Assembly: GCF_954871325.1 (NCBI RefSeq)
Contig: NC_088776.1
Span: 54,330,569-54,394,568, forward strand
From: Gordionus sp. m RMFG-2023
Taxonomy: Eukaryota > Nematomorpha > Gordioida > Chordodea > Parachordodidae
Direction: 5' to 3'
DNA: 64,000 bases
Under the pieces are notes generated by a model. It ran no database searches, was not told the DNA's origin, and saw only the letters and a program-made list of their open reading frames with translations. The position numbers were made by a program, and so were the translations under genes. Of this stretch, positions 37,601-44,495 are shown one piece after another (positions within the stretch are counted from its first letter, which is position 1; every line of letters starts with the position of its first letter).

Positions 37601-39235
37601 AATATTGTATTAAAATATATACAGATGATTATTAAATTCATAAGAAATTCTCCAAATATTAAAATAAAAAATTTTAGGAAAGTAATGAAAGAAAGAAAAG
37701 AAAGATCACTTAAAGTAATAAGAAAGAAAGAAAAGAAAGATTTTATTAAATTCTTAAATTCTCCAAATATTAAAATTTTTATATAAAGCTAAAATATTTA
37801 ATAAAAAATATAATTTAATAATTTAAAAAAAATATATTTTTTTTAATTTAAAAAAAAGATTCCAAAAAACGTGGGGATTCAAGATCTCGAATCCCCAAGT
37901 TGGGATTCCGAATCCCACGAGATTCCATATCCCAATACGACATATATAATGCTAATTAAAAAAAAATTCAATTATTTTTGGCCCAAGTCTGTCCCCAAAT
38001 TTTTAAATTAAAAAGTATTAATTTAACGCAAAATTAATCATTAAATTGCTTTGAATTTCTTTATTGCAGATGATAAAAATATTTAATAAAAAATTTTTAA
38101 GCCCAACTTCTGGCTTTCCGGCCACCTTCAGATAGCTCTAACATGCCATTCTTATTTTTTTTAATTGTTTATTATTTATAAAATATAATTTTTTTATCAG
38201 AGACGTCCCCAGAATCCTTTATTATGGCTTGAAAACAAGATGAAAACATCGGACCTTATCATAGTGATCTTTTCAGATTTAGAACAAAGTTCCAGAACAC
38301 CATTTTTAATCGAACCTAATCATAAAAATAAAAATCGCAAGCCCTGGCCCGATTTGTTACAGCCTTGTTTAAGGATACTCTCTTCAGAATTGGTCCACTC
38401 AAATCATATTATTAATAATTATAGTAACTCTTCCCCAATAAAAAAATACTTATTCTTGAGTATCGATTACAAGTCATATACCAAAAGTGGAACACTGTGG
38501 AGGAAGGATATCTTTGCCCGTTTTAGGGAGTTTTTAACACCAATCTGGAATAGTGGTAACAGCACCAAAAACATGGAATTGAGCCAACTGCATGATAACC
38601 TCGGAATTTTGAGAGCATTGCCCCCTTTCAAGCCTAACATTATTAGGATAACGAAAACACCAACTCACTTTAATTTATCCAAAAAAGAATTTGCTCAAAA
38701 ATTTAAAATAAATGCTTTTCCTAATAACATACACCAAATTTGCCAATTATTGAGCACTGTATTAACACCAAAAAATTTTTCAAATGATAATGAGTCAGAA
38801 AATAATACTGATTGTATTGAAAATGGTACAACTGAATCTTACAACCTTCAAAGCCATACTTCATTGATTCAATTGCTAGCAAAATTTGAGGACTTATTAT
38901 TAAACATTGCAAATAAAGATGGTGAATATTTAGAAGAAAATATAAACAACTCATTTGACCTAAAATGTTACAAACTAACAGATGCCATAAATGATGAAAT
39001 TGTGGATGGTGATAGTGTGAAAGAAATCATTAGTGATTTACATATCAAAAAAACTGTTTTGAGCTATGAACAAGAAAATATTCCTTCCTTTCAAACTATT
39101 CAAGGTTTATCAAACACATATAATATTACTCAACAAAATGAGCCAAGTAATTTTCAATCACCAAATCATTTGGAAATTGATTTATATAATGATATACCAA
39201 GTTATCAAACTATCAAAAGAGATGTTTACACTTAA
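13313..39235 (+). CDS. Interleukin-17-receptor-like gene with SEFIR domain (5' end not found)
   Basis: A single-pass cytokine receptor, joined here from seven exons whose splice sites and codon phases agree: 13313-13465, 13519-13631, 22389-22527, 22576-about 22943, 23951-24605, 24743-24885 and 38201-39235. The extracellular part has IL-17-receptor-like features (NVTWDIEN, CKIFEFN, then FFYDC and YWVQVTLLP, then WKPTL). A hydrophobic helix (VIVGFGFLSIILVSLFITF) precedes a SEFIR domain: ILMIYSRES and CKVILDVWDLE, then WLENKMKTSDLIIVIFS after the intron. SEFIR domains recruit adaptors of the Act1/CIKS type in IL-17 signalling. The protein ends in a long Asn/Ser-rich tail. Introns of 8.8 and 13.3 kb carry a MULE, a pogo element, an inverted repeat and MITEs, yet the coding frame is open throughout. 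The signal peptide exon(s) lie upstream and were not identified. The receptor subtype is unknown. Confidence 0.8.
13632..15529. other. Intron sequence of the IL-17-receptor-like gene before the MULE
   Basis: AT-rich with fragments of the TA-flanked MITE family (about 14130-14180 and 14685-14725) and a GGCCCG-rich cryptic repeat near 15255-15350. No exon of this gene is seen here. A possible minus-strand exon is listed separately. Confidence 0.5.
14262..14431 (-). other. Possible isolated coding exon on the minus strand
   Basis: Minus-strand reading from 14431 to 14262 is open for 56 codons between an acceptor (TACAAG) and a donor (AAAAG then GTAATA), with a protein-like composition (LLVSLRKNGLNSLHNN, later FDIISLLDYLQQEK). 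It lies inside an intron of the plus-strand receptor gene. I do not recognise the protein and see no partner exon, so it could be a stray exon of an unfinished gene, a pseudogene fragment or chance. Confidence 0.3.
15530..15770 (+). repeat. Left inverted repeat of the OTU-bearing MULE
   Basis: Matches the reverse complement of 21630-21850, including AATATTAAATCCGCAAG near 15742. Confidence 0.75.
17199..17296. mobile_element. 98-bp hAT-type micro-MITE made of GGTTCGG-like repeats
   Basis: Begins CAGGGATCTAAACCG and ends TTTTGATCCCTG, flanked by a perfect 8-bp duplication CATTTATA (17191-17198 and 17297-17304). The interior is a cryptic repeat of GGTTCGG and GGTTCAGG. It is inserted within the OTU-bearing MULE, so it is younger than that element. 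Confidence 0.75.
17835..20708 (+). pseudogene. OTU-domain MULE transposase (broken)
   Basis: The N-terminal part from ATG 17835 carries an OTU-type cysteine protease domain: VIGDGNCFYRCL holds the Asp and nucleophile Cys, and PNHFYYL near 18480-18500 holds the likely His. A low-complexity Ser/Pro linker follows. The transposase core starts near 19440 (GLFPHGNNRNYSG) and includes YKTYNLGP near 19840, PIFFGPIFLHGSSDYETF, and IFGSDEEIGL with HILCTYHMKKNL near 20040-20130. The usual DKTYNLG motif reads YKTYNLG here. The frame is interrupted at least six times: shifts near 18.35, 18.6, 19.17, 19.87 and 20.53 kb, and stops near 19.28 and 19.38 kb. In known OTU-bearing MULEs the protease domain is fused to the transposase; its role is unclear. 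Confidence 0.75.
20809..20920. repeat. Tandem repeat, four copies of a 28-bp AAGGCCCTTTTTAGGGCC unit
   Basis: Each unit has a self-complementary core (AAGGCCCTTTTTAGGGCC) followed by ATAACACCCA. One copy reads TTATTAGAGCC. It lies just after the end of the MULE coding part. Confidence 0.85.
21630..21850 (-). repeat. Right inverted repeat of the OTU-bearing MULE
   Basis: Reverse complement of the left repeat, with CTTGCGGATTTAATATTATT and GGATCTCACTACAAATAA. Confidence 0.75.
22030..22273 (+). repeat. Solo arm of a foldback repeat
   Basis: Matches the arms of the foldback repeat at 28357-29441: GGCTCTCATCAAA, TGAACTAGGACATTAAAA, CTTCATGCCAAATTTC, and the terminal CATGGAATTAC. It lies 115 bp before an exon of the IL-17-receptor-like gene. 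Confidence 0.7.
22389..22943 (+). CDS. IL-17-receptor-like gene, third and fourth recognised extracellular exons
   Basis: Exon 22389-22527 (acceptor TTTATAG, donor GTAATT) starts in phase 0, exactly as exon 13519-13631 ends, and closes in phase 1. Its reading KTFFYDCFFMIV...YWVQVTLLPV matches the Tyr-Asp-Cys and V-x-V-x-x-LP pattern of IL-17 receptor ectodomains. Exon 22576 onward (acceptor AACAG) opens in phase 1 with PLRWKPTLAYNP. Its end is uncertain: donors at 22794 (GTGATA) and 22944 (GTTTTT) are both in phase 0, as needed for the exon at 23951. The 8.8-kb intron before 22389 holds the OTU-bearing MULE. Confidence 0.7.
23030..23243. mobile_element. TA-flanked palindromic MITE, copy A
   Basis: Ends are inverted (GTGTTGTTAAACAGCTCGAT and, read inward from the right, GTGTCGTTACGCGGCTC) with TA on both sides. 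The inner halves repeat CTCAATATTTTACACC and AATATTGAGTTGGCC. Other copies lie at 51134, 53230, 54421 and 62357. Confidence 0.8.
23951..24605 (+). CDS. IL-17-receptor-like gene, membrane-proximal and transmembrane exon
   Basis: Acceptor ATACTAG, donor GTATTT; phase 0 in, phase 1 out, matching its neighbours. It encodes about 218 residues: a mostly helical region starting GDNDTLFIELADIF, then one strongly hydrophobic segment near residues 168-186 (VIVGFGFLSIILVSLFITF) followed by basic residues (RYIRSRK), as expected for a single-pass membrane protein with its C-terminus in the cytosol. The next exon starts the SEFIR domain. The region before the membrane helix does not match a domain I can name. 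Confidence 0.7.
24743..24885 (+). CDS. IL-17-receptor-like gene, SEFIR domain first half
   Basis: Acceptor AATATAG, donor GTAAAA; opens in phase 1 and closes in phase 0. It reads PSILMIYSRESGRNHCLAV, then FNCKVILDVWDLE, the first beta strand and the conserved LD-W motif of SEFIR domains. The domain continues in the exon at 38201, which opens in phase 0. Confidence 0.8.
24886..25219. other. Start of the 13.3-kb SEFIR intron
   Basis: AT-rich. No exon or repeat is recognised before the hAT MITE. Confidence 0.5.
25220..25568. mobile_element. hAT MITE, copy 2 (inverse orientation)
   Basis: Begins CAGTGGCGTAGCTAAGG and ends GTAGCTACACCACTG, with an 8-bp duplication TTTCCATT/CTTCCATT that differs at one base. 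The interior is the reverse complement of the element at 6371-6780 (TATAAAGTCACCACTTATAA, ACATCAAAACCAGAAAAATA) and lacks about 60 bp present there. It lies in the 13.3-kb intron of the IL-17-receptor-like gene. Confidence 0.9.
25577..27364. other. Intronic sequence without clear features
   Basis: Mostly AT-rich. A minus-strand stretch at about 25835-25955 has a protein-like open reading (DVDYIAKSYS, RPHAWDNLSHS) but no recognisable family or splice context. A GC-richer patch at 26235-26345 shows no gene. Confidence 0.4.
27365..27655. repeat. Minisatellite of CCAACAAG/CCAATGAG units with higher-order structure
   Basis: Short units (GTGCCAATGAG, CGCCAACAAGCCCC) are repeated and interleaved with a longer block of about 60-120 bp (GAGGGTT...GCCTATAGCTTTTTCCC or GCCTAAGGCTTTTTTCCC, then CTAAGGAT) that recurs about three times. 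No coding potential beyond the repeat. Confidence 0.75.
27870..28356. other. Intronic AT-rich sequence
   Basis: Nothing recognised. Confidence 0.4.
28357..29441. mobile_element. Foldback element with long inverted repeats, about 1.1 kb
   Basis: Left arm (about 28357-28760) and right arm (about 29100-29441) are reverse complements: the ends read GGTAATTACATG and, inward from the right, GGGTAATTCCATG, then TTCGGAT, AATTTGGCATGAAGG, GAGAGGTTTTTTCTCTTTTA and AATATTTAAGTAAAAATATT. The loop holds an AT microsatellite. No coding sequence. A solo arm lies at 22030-22273. Confidence 0.75.
28888..28909. repeat. AT dinucleotide microsatellite
   Basis: About eleven TA units within the loop of the foldback element. 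Confidence 0.9.
29515..29665. repeat. Cryptic ATTCGAAT-rich repeat
   Basis: Degenerate simple sequence built from ATTCGAA, TTCGAAT and ATTCGT variants. A related block in the other orientation lies at 46990-47130. No target duplication is recognised. Confidence 0.6.
30695..33022 (+). mobile_element. pogo/Tigger-type DNA transposon, 2.3 kb
   Basis: Terminal inverted repeats of about 20 bp: GGGGAGACCGGGGTAAAGCG at the left and GGGGAAACCGGGGTAAAACG read inward from the right (18 of 20 identical). TA is duplicated on both sides (30693-30694, 33023-33024). The other arm of the large inverted repeat carries the empty site with a single TA, so this insertion happened after the arms arose. It encodes a damaged DDE transposase. 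Confidence 0.93.
31308..32699 (+). pseudogene. pogo-type DDE transposase with C-terminal zinc finger (broken)
   Basis: The exon begins after an AACAAG acceptor. A CENPB-type region comes first (GEDWFMGFRKRHSQLSIR, PEATSLARAYGFN). Next is the DDE core: NADKSGF at the first Asp, LLILDNHSSH at the second Asp, and CSHKLQPLDKAVYGPLK at the third acidic position. A PHD-like cysteine cluster (CVICNKNY, WLKCTMCLEWAHSKC) closes the protein, as in several invertebrate pogo families. Damage: a TGA at 31547 just before the first Asp motif, a frame change near 32055, a stop at 32521 and another near 32678. The residue after the first Asp is Lys where family members usually have Glu. The N-terminal helix-turn-helix exon was not found. 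Confidence 0.85.
34655..35100 (+). mobile_element. Fragment of a second MULE with the same terminal array
   Basis: Units TTACAGAGAA, TATAGAGAA and AGAGAACGTCGTT match the left array of the element at 380-4296. The following sequence (GTTGATCTATATAATGTG, CAATACATGGCCATA) also recalls its subterminal region. Only one end is present. It lies in the spacer of the large inverted repeat. Confidence 0.65.
35429..36520 (+). pseudogene. Gypsy-integrase-like gene fossil (KRBA2/SCAND3-like family)
   Basis: Resembles integrase-like genes of the Ginger/SCAND3 kind. It shows a His/Cys zinc-binding integrase N-terminal motif near 35640-35760 (NDNNHPG, then CPICS) and the start of a catalytic-type domain (WGRVEIDLIDM at about 35815). 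The conserved C-terminal region follows (LGDHVLLPIHRTDRTNICPKNLVGKIL), ending in a cysteine cluster (CNCKMGCMNKRCECYKNN) near 36425-36480. It is broken, with several breaks. Its 3' half lies in the right arm of the large inverted repeat and is mirrored in the left arm (33840-34483). It probably derives from the mobile element that made this structure. Confidence 0.65.
35866..37946 (-). repeat. Right arm of the large inverted repeat
   Basis: Near-identical to the left arm in reverse complement, without the pogo insertion. Confidence 0.9.
38201..39235 (+). CDS. IL-17-receptor-like gene, last exon: SEFIR second half and cytoplasmic tail
   Basis: A strong acceptor (TTTTTTATCAG) opens the exon in phase 0, the phase in which the exon ending at 24885 closes. 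The first codons read RRPQNPLLWLENKM, then KTSDLIIVIFSDLE, the middle helix and core strand of a SEFIR domain, following directly on the CKVILDVWDLE of the previous exon. Later parts (KKYLFLSIDYKSYTK and onward) fit the distal SEFIR strand. From about residue 170 the tail is Asn-, Ser- and Glu-rich without a recognised domain. Stop TAA at 39233-39235. A reading from the internal ATG at 38240 alone would look like an unknown 331-residue protein; the splice-phase match argues that it is the receptor's end. Confidence 0.75.
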   Translation, partial: RRPQNPLLWLENKMKTSDLIIVIFSDLEQSSRTPFLIEPNHKNKNRKPWPDLLQPCLRILSSELVHSNHIINNYSNSSPIKKYLFLSIDYKSYTKSGTLWRKDIFARFREFLTPIWNSGNSTKNMELSQLHDNLGILRALPPFKPNIIRITKTPTHFNLSKKEFAQKFKINAFPNNIHQICQLLSTVLTPKNFSNDNESENNTDCIENGTTESYNLQSHTSLIQLLAKFEDLLLNIANKDGEYLEENINNSFDLKCYKLTDAINDEIVDGDSVKEIISDLHIKKTVLSYEQENIPSFQTIQGLSNTYNITQQNEPSNFQSPNHLEIDLYNDIPSYQTIKRDVYT

Positions 39236-39240
39236 ATTTT

Positions 39241-39246
39241 TTTATT
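39241..39246 (-). promoter_or_regulatory. Candidate polyadenylation signal of the enoyl reductase gene
   Basis: AATAAA on the minus strand, 79 bp past the stop codon of the gene at 39325-40389. It lies upstream of the plus-strand signal at 39269. Confidence 0.5.
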
Positions 39247-39268
39247 AGCAAATAATTATAATTCATAA

Positions 39269-39274
39269 AATAAA
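39269..39274 (+). promoter_or_regulatory. Candidate polyadenylation signal of the IL-17-receptor-like gene
   Basis: AATAAATAAATA begins 34 bp after the stop codon at 39235. Confidence 0.5.
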
Positions 39275-39324
39275 TAAATATATTATTTCGATAATTTATA
39301 TGATCAAAATTTTACATAACTTAT

Positions 39325-40389
39325 TTAATTTACAAACATACTTTTACTTGTATTATATGGTGTTTGTGAATGATGAATTGCATCTTTATATTCATTCAAT
39401 TTAAAAGTTTTATAAGATGGTAAGGATAAATAATTATTATTAAAATAACTACATAATTCTGTGATTTCATGAGTTATTGTGGATTTATCGTGATTTAGCA
39501 TAAATCCTAATGCTTTAAGATTATTAAATATAAAATATTTTGTAGGAATAATAACTGGTTTTTTTGACATTCCTCCATAAGTTATTAATGTTGCATCTTT
39601 TTGTAAATGTGAAATCATATCTAAACAATTTTGTCCCCCTACACAATTTAAGGCTAACTTTGGTAATCCTACTTTATTTATAACATTTTTTACAGTATCA
39701 CTCTTTAAACTATCATCAGTAAATACACAATTAGCTCCTAACATTTGTAAATTTCCAATTAATTGATCAATGTTTTCTCTATTTCTTACTATGTTTATTG
39801 TATTAATACCAAAAATATGAGCAAGTTGTATAACAAACTGCCCAACACCACTGTTAGCACCATTTTGTATAATTACATCTCCTGGTGTTAAATGTATAAA
39901 CTTTTTTAATAGTGAATATGCAGTACAAGGATTTACTAACAACATTGCTGCTGCCATTGTATGAATAGCAGGGATTTTATATAAATGTTCTCTTTTAAAA
40001 AATCCAAATTCTCTCCAAGTTCCCATATAATGATCACCTATAAAAATAACTTTATCACCTTTCTTCAAATCACAGTCATTGTAAGTATTTATAACTTGAG
40101 CCACACCCTCTGTCCCTGCGATTGTTGGGAAGCCTTTTGATTTATATCCATATGTTCCATTAATTTTATTTATGTCAGCTGGGTTGATAGGAGATGCAAG
40201 TATCTTTACCAAAATATTTTTTTCTATGATTTCTTTATTAATATCATCTGATGAATAATCATGACTTTTCAATTCTAGAATTGTTAAAGGATCTCCATAT
40301 TTATCATATTCTAGCCATTTGCAGCTAAATCCATTATTATAAGATCTCAAAAAATAACTGAGTTTACATTTTTTAAATTTGAAAATCAT
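39325..40389 (-). CDS. MECR: Mitochondrial enoyl-[acyl-carrier-protein] reductase / trans-2-enoyl-CoA reductase
   Basis: Single-exon gene of 354 residues; human MECR has 373. It catalyses the last, NADPH-dependent reduction step of mitochondrial fatty acid synthesis, which supplies lipoate precursors. The N-terminus from ATG 40389 is basic and free of acidic residues for the first 25 (MIFKFKKCKLSYFLRS), as in a mitochondrial import signal. The GroES-like catalytic part carries SPINPADINKINGTYG, with the tyrosine of the active site region, and AGTEGVAQV. The nucleotide-binding part carries NGANSGVGQFVIQLA, then ALNCVGG and ATLITYGGMSKKPV. All are hallmarks of MECR within the medium-chain dehydrogenase superfamily. 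The frame is complete and unbroken, TAA at 39325. It is convergent with the IL-17-receptor-like gene, with only 89 bp between stop codons. Confidence 0.95.
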   Translation of the reverse strand: MIFKFKKCKLSYFLRSYNNGFSCKWLEYDKYGDPLTILELKSHDYSSDDINKEIIEKNILVKILASPINPADINKINGTYGYKSKGFPTIAGTEGVAQVINTYNDCDLKKGDKVIFIGDHYMGTWREFGFFKREHLYKIPAIHTMAAAMLLVNPCTAYSLLKKFIHLTPGDVIIQNGANSGVGQFVIQLAHIFGINTINIVRNRENIDQLIGNLQMLGANCVFTDDSLKSDTVKNVINKVGLPKLALNCVGGQNCLDMISHLQKDATLITYGGMSKKPVIIPTKYFIFNNLKALGFMLNHDKSTITHEITELCSYFNNNYLSLPSYKTFKLNEYKDAIHHSQTPYNTSKSMFVN

Positions 40390-40395
40390 ATCCAC

Positions 40396-43300
40396 ATGAA
40401 AAATATAATTTATAAATTATAATAATAAAAGATAAGGCAATCTAAATATCTCATTAGGTAACCTAGTCAAGAATTTTTTTTTTCCAAATCAATCTCATAA
40501 ATCTCAAGACGTTTATTGGTCTTGGATACAAAATTCAATGATTTTTTTAAAAAGAGAATATCAATTTATTTAAATATAAACTTAATCTGTTAAACAAATT
40601 TTAAAATGAGTTCTTACTAAAATTATAATACAATTATTAGTTAAAAAATTTCATGGGAACTTGGGGGAGTCCACTGTTTTTTGTAGATTTTTAATTTCTT
40701 AAGCTTTATTAAAATAGTGTGTAATGTAAGTTAATTAAAAAATATTCAAAGCATGTTTTATTCTTTGATATATATTTAATTAAATATCGTTTTGTAGAAA
40801 AAATGATTTTTTCATTTACATAAATAAGCAGTATTACATTTTAAAAATAACCTGAAAAATATTTTTTAAAAAAATAAAGAACTGCAAAAAATGGGTTGAG
40901 TTCTAAGTATTATAAAACTCATAATTTCTGTAATATTTTTCAATGTTATTTCATATTATAGAGAATGATCAAGCACAAATTTACCTGTTTTCGTAAAAAT
41001 CATTTTAAGCTAATAAAAAATTTCGCCCTGAAAGCCCGATTCCCGACTATTTTAAAAAACGATCCGATTATGATTATAACCAAAATAACATTTTGCAAGC
41101 CTAAAGATTTTGCCGTATAAGGTAGAGATGCTTGGATATTTGCCAAATCTCATACATAATATTATTTTAACTAAAATCTTAGTTGGCCCGTTTTAAAAAT
41201 CTACCTAAATCGGGCTTTTTAACAACACTGTTACACACTCCTCTTCCAAAAAAATGTAATACATCTTTACAGAAGTTTACCTTCTAAAATAACGGATATA
41301 ATTCAAAATTTTTAGAAAAAAAGCAATTTTATAAAAATAACTGAAAACTCAATTTTTTTTATAAAAATCTAATAAAAGGCCTACAATAAGCAAACCTAAA
41401 AACCTCCAAAGGAATTTATAGCGATATACCCCCCCCCCCCTTCTACTTAGCAAAATCCTGGATACGCTTATGAAGCTAATAATAGTAATCCCTGTTAATT
41501 ATGTTTTTCTTGCTCAGAGGTTTATGAAGAACAATTCTGAGTGAAAGGAATTCATAAAAATTTTTAGGTATTGTAAAGGTTCAATACAAATAACTATCAG
41601 CCTAAGGAATCCCTTTTCATAAGGTAAAGACCAGCTATCGCCATTCTTTCTCAGTTTTATCTTTTCCATATAATAATCATCGATGTCCCATTAAAATTCC
41701 TTTCCTTCCTAGTTTTTATTTGTTATTTAAATCCCTTATTTTTTTCCTAAATTCTATTTTTATATTTTTCAACTTTATTAATTTTATCTTAGAAAAAATT
41801 AATTTTATGCCATTACCTTTTGATAATATCTTACATCTGCTACTATTCAAATAAAAAATCCGATGACCAGTTAAAAAAAAAATTAAAATTCAATATTTTT
41901 GAATTTTGATAATACTTTTTCATAAGTCTGATTTTGTGTTTGAGAATAATTACTTTTAATTAGTTTTTTTTCTATTACTATAAAAAAAAATAATTAAAAT
42001 TTTCCATGTCGAAAATATTTATAAATTCATGCAGTCAACGAATAATCATATCATATGTATAATGACAAAAAAAATATTTAATTAATTTATTAAAAATTCG
42101 GATTTCTAAAAAATATTTTATTTGTAAATTTTTTTCGAGTGTGTAGGAAATTGTTGCTCAGGACGCCCATCTTCCAAAAATATTTGAAATATTTAAATAA
42201 TATTTTTTTAAATTTAAATGATATATTTATAAATTAAATATAAATATTTTAAATGATTGATTATTTGAATTATATTTATTTCATAGTCATTTCATTTTTG
42301 AAATTTGTATGAGGTCTACAATTTTATATTATACGTCAAAAAATATTGATGAATCCAAATATGGTGTCTTTAGTTTTTAGTATAAAGTTATCTATGATAT
42401 GATTCCATTTTTAAATCTTAGGTTCAAATATATAACTATCATATATAATATATAAAAAGTAAAAAAATGATTTGTGTTCTATCCGAGGAAGAGGGATTCC
42501 CTTGTTGCGATTTTATTTTGTGAGCTAAAAAGAGTTTTTTTCTTTTCAAAGTAGAATATCGCTCTAAAAAGAATAGTTCTAACTCTGAATTTACAGTTTG
42601 CGCGAATTTCAAAAATATTTTGTATACTTCGCCGCTAATTTACGCTAACTATGAATTCAGACTGAGGTTGTCATTAGAGAACCATATCGAGCCCAAATAT
42701 CATTAGGCCCACCGAAAAAGCCCGGCCCAAAATTTTATAAATATTTGTTGTCATAGCCCGAACTAAAATTATTTTCCAAATTTTGGCTCACATAAGACCA
42801 AAGTAAATTCGTACCCCATGGGGTGGATCGGGCCGGGTCTTGCAGATCATTAATTATATTGTCATTATTATTATTATAGTCTTTAACCTTAATTTCATAA
42901 AAATAAAAGAGAAAATGACATAAAATTTTTATTTTTATAAGTCGAGAGAAGGAAAAAAAAATAATCAATTAAATTAAGAAATAAAAAATTAGGGGAATGA
43001 AAATATATTTTACTCTCTCTAAATGAACATAGTAGAATGAAGAAAATTAAAGAAATATGAGGGGGAAAAAATGGAAGAAGAATAAAGAAAGATAAATTTC
43101 AAAAAACTATTTTTTTTGGTTTTTTTTTAAAAAAAATATTAGAATAAGTACAAGATTTTTTTTTTAAACCAAATTTTTCAGTATATAAAAACCGTTCCCT
43201 AATATGAGCGAGAAGCATTTCCCTTTATTTAGATTGAAGATTTTAATTTTTCAAAAAAAATTTTCTCCTATTGAATCTCTCCATTTTGATTGAAACTTTT

Positions 43301-43486
43301 TCTTTTTTGATTTAAACTTATTTCTCCGAAATGGGAAACCATGTATTTCGGTAACATTTAAATTTATTTTAGTGTTTTATTTATTTTTTGTATGAAAAAC
43401 TGACATGAAATATTTGTTGTTGAAGAAAAAAAGGAGTGACACCCCATTGTATTTTAATATGTTTTTTTCTCTACGAAATGAATACT
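40396..43486. other. Intergenic AT-rich sequence
   Basis: Holds a half copy of the TA-flanked MITE family (about 41120-41235), C tracts near 41427 and a GGCCCG-rich cryptic repeat at about 42685-42840. The promoter of the enoyl reductase must start near 40400, but no motif is clear. Confidence 0.45.
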
Positions 43487-43492
43487 TTTATT
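43487..43492 (-). promoter_or_regulatory. Candidate polyadenylation signal of the lectin/EB receptor gene
   Basis: AATAAA on the minus strand about 100 bp downstream of the stop codon at 43594. Confidence 0.4.
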
Positions 43493-43593
43493 TGGCATAT
43501 CTTATAACGTTATAATTTTTTTTCTTGTAATAATGATTGTCATTTTAATCAATTATCACACCATATAAAATAATTTTTTTGTAAATAAATTCC

Positions 43594-44495
43594 TCATTGA
43601 TATTGATATTCATACTCCGATAAAGCCTTTTCGTATTCGTAAGACGCTTCATAATTGCCAAAACTCCCTTTATCATATTCCTGCATTTTACCACTCGACT
43701 TTTTACCGAACAGTAAATCGTCGATATCATCAGGAATATCTCCTGGCATCAAGGGATAATACTTTTCCTCGTCTTGAGCATATAGTTCAATTACCATTGT
43801 TTCTATTTCAGGATCCGTAACTGGAAGATATTTATGGGCAAGGTCGTAATAGAAGTTATAATTAAAGTCATAATAATCTTGGTAAAAGTAGGTCATATAA
43901 ATCTTCGCCAACGCGTTCATGTTTATTTTCCCGGTTGTGATCGACATGGGTAACCTTCTGGCCTTTTCCAAACACGATAACATGTCTCCTTGTGGAGGAA
44001 TGAAGGGAGGCGGTAACCCACTTTTATACTTCCATGGGTAATCTGTTTTTGCATCTAAAATAACGTTTATTGTAATTTTTATGTGACCGAATAAAAAATA
44101 TATTATATTTATTAAATGTATTTTTATCAAAACTGTATTTCAAATATTTTAAGGCGAAAATGAGTAACAGGGCCAAAAGGACCAGGAGAAAAAGGATTGA
44201 CGCGATGACGATTAAAATATTGTTCGAACCCATTTTCGGTACAAGTGCTACCGCCGATTGTAAACATTCCCCTGTTTGAAAAGAATTAAAAAAATATAAC
44301 ATTTTTAAATTAAATCTTTTGTTTATACCTTTGACTGGTAAAAGTTGGAATGTTTCAGTTTTGATCGAAGTTACATCCCCGTTAGCTAAAACATGATTGG
44401 TATAATTTTTCGTGTGCGTAGTTGTCAACTCAACCACGTTGATACCCAACGAATTATTCAAATATAATATCATCGAAATGCGATAATGCGAATCG
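43594..44495 (-). CDS. Receptor gene: juxtamembrane exon, transmembrane exon and cytoplasmic tail
   Basis: Exon 44495-44329 encodes a stretch with ISMILYLNNSLGINVVEL and ends in phase 1. Exon 44271-44134 adds GECLQS and the membrane helix ILIVIASILFLLVLLALLLIF followed by LKYLKY. Exon 44054-43594 is the tail of about 150 residues. The tail starts with a proline patch (LPPPFIPPQGD) and then holds more than twenty tyrosines, including YQDYYDFNYNFYYD, EEKYYPLMPG (a YxxL sorting-type motif) and the C-terminal YEASYEYEKALSEYEYQYQ. Acidic and tyrosine residues dominate the end. Repeated tyrosines suggest phosphorylation and endocytic sorting; this is inference. All three junctions are phase-consistent. 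Confidence 0.8.

Larger units (their letters stand above)
30095..37946. repeat. Large inverted repeat: 2.1-kb arms around a 1.4-kb spacer
   Basis: Left arm 30095-34483 (with a later pogo insertion of 2.3 kb) and right arm 35866-37946 are near-identical reverse complements. Shared landmarks are the outer ends TATATGTCGTATTGGGATAT, the CGTGGGGATTC palindrome, a run of 13-15 G or C, and the inner junction AAATTGTCCATAATATTAC. The spacer holds a MULE end fragment and part of an integrase-like fossil whose 3' part lies in the right arm. The whole structure lies inside the 13.3-kb intron of the IL-17-receptor-like gene. It could be one large foldback transposon or an inverted duplication. Transcripts would fold into a 2-kb hairpin. 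Confidence 0.9.

Noticed and set aside
30095-37946. CRISPR-like or other prokaryotic defence array
   Set aside because: The sequence is clearly eukaryotic (spliced genes, animal transposons). The repeats here are inverted arms, not spaced direct repeats.
38240-39235. Independent 331-residue gene starting at ATG 38240
   Set aside because: A strong acceptor lies at 38200 and the upstream codons continue a SEFIR domain in the right phase, so it is better read as the last exon of the receptor gene.
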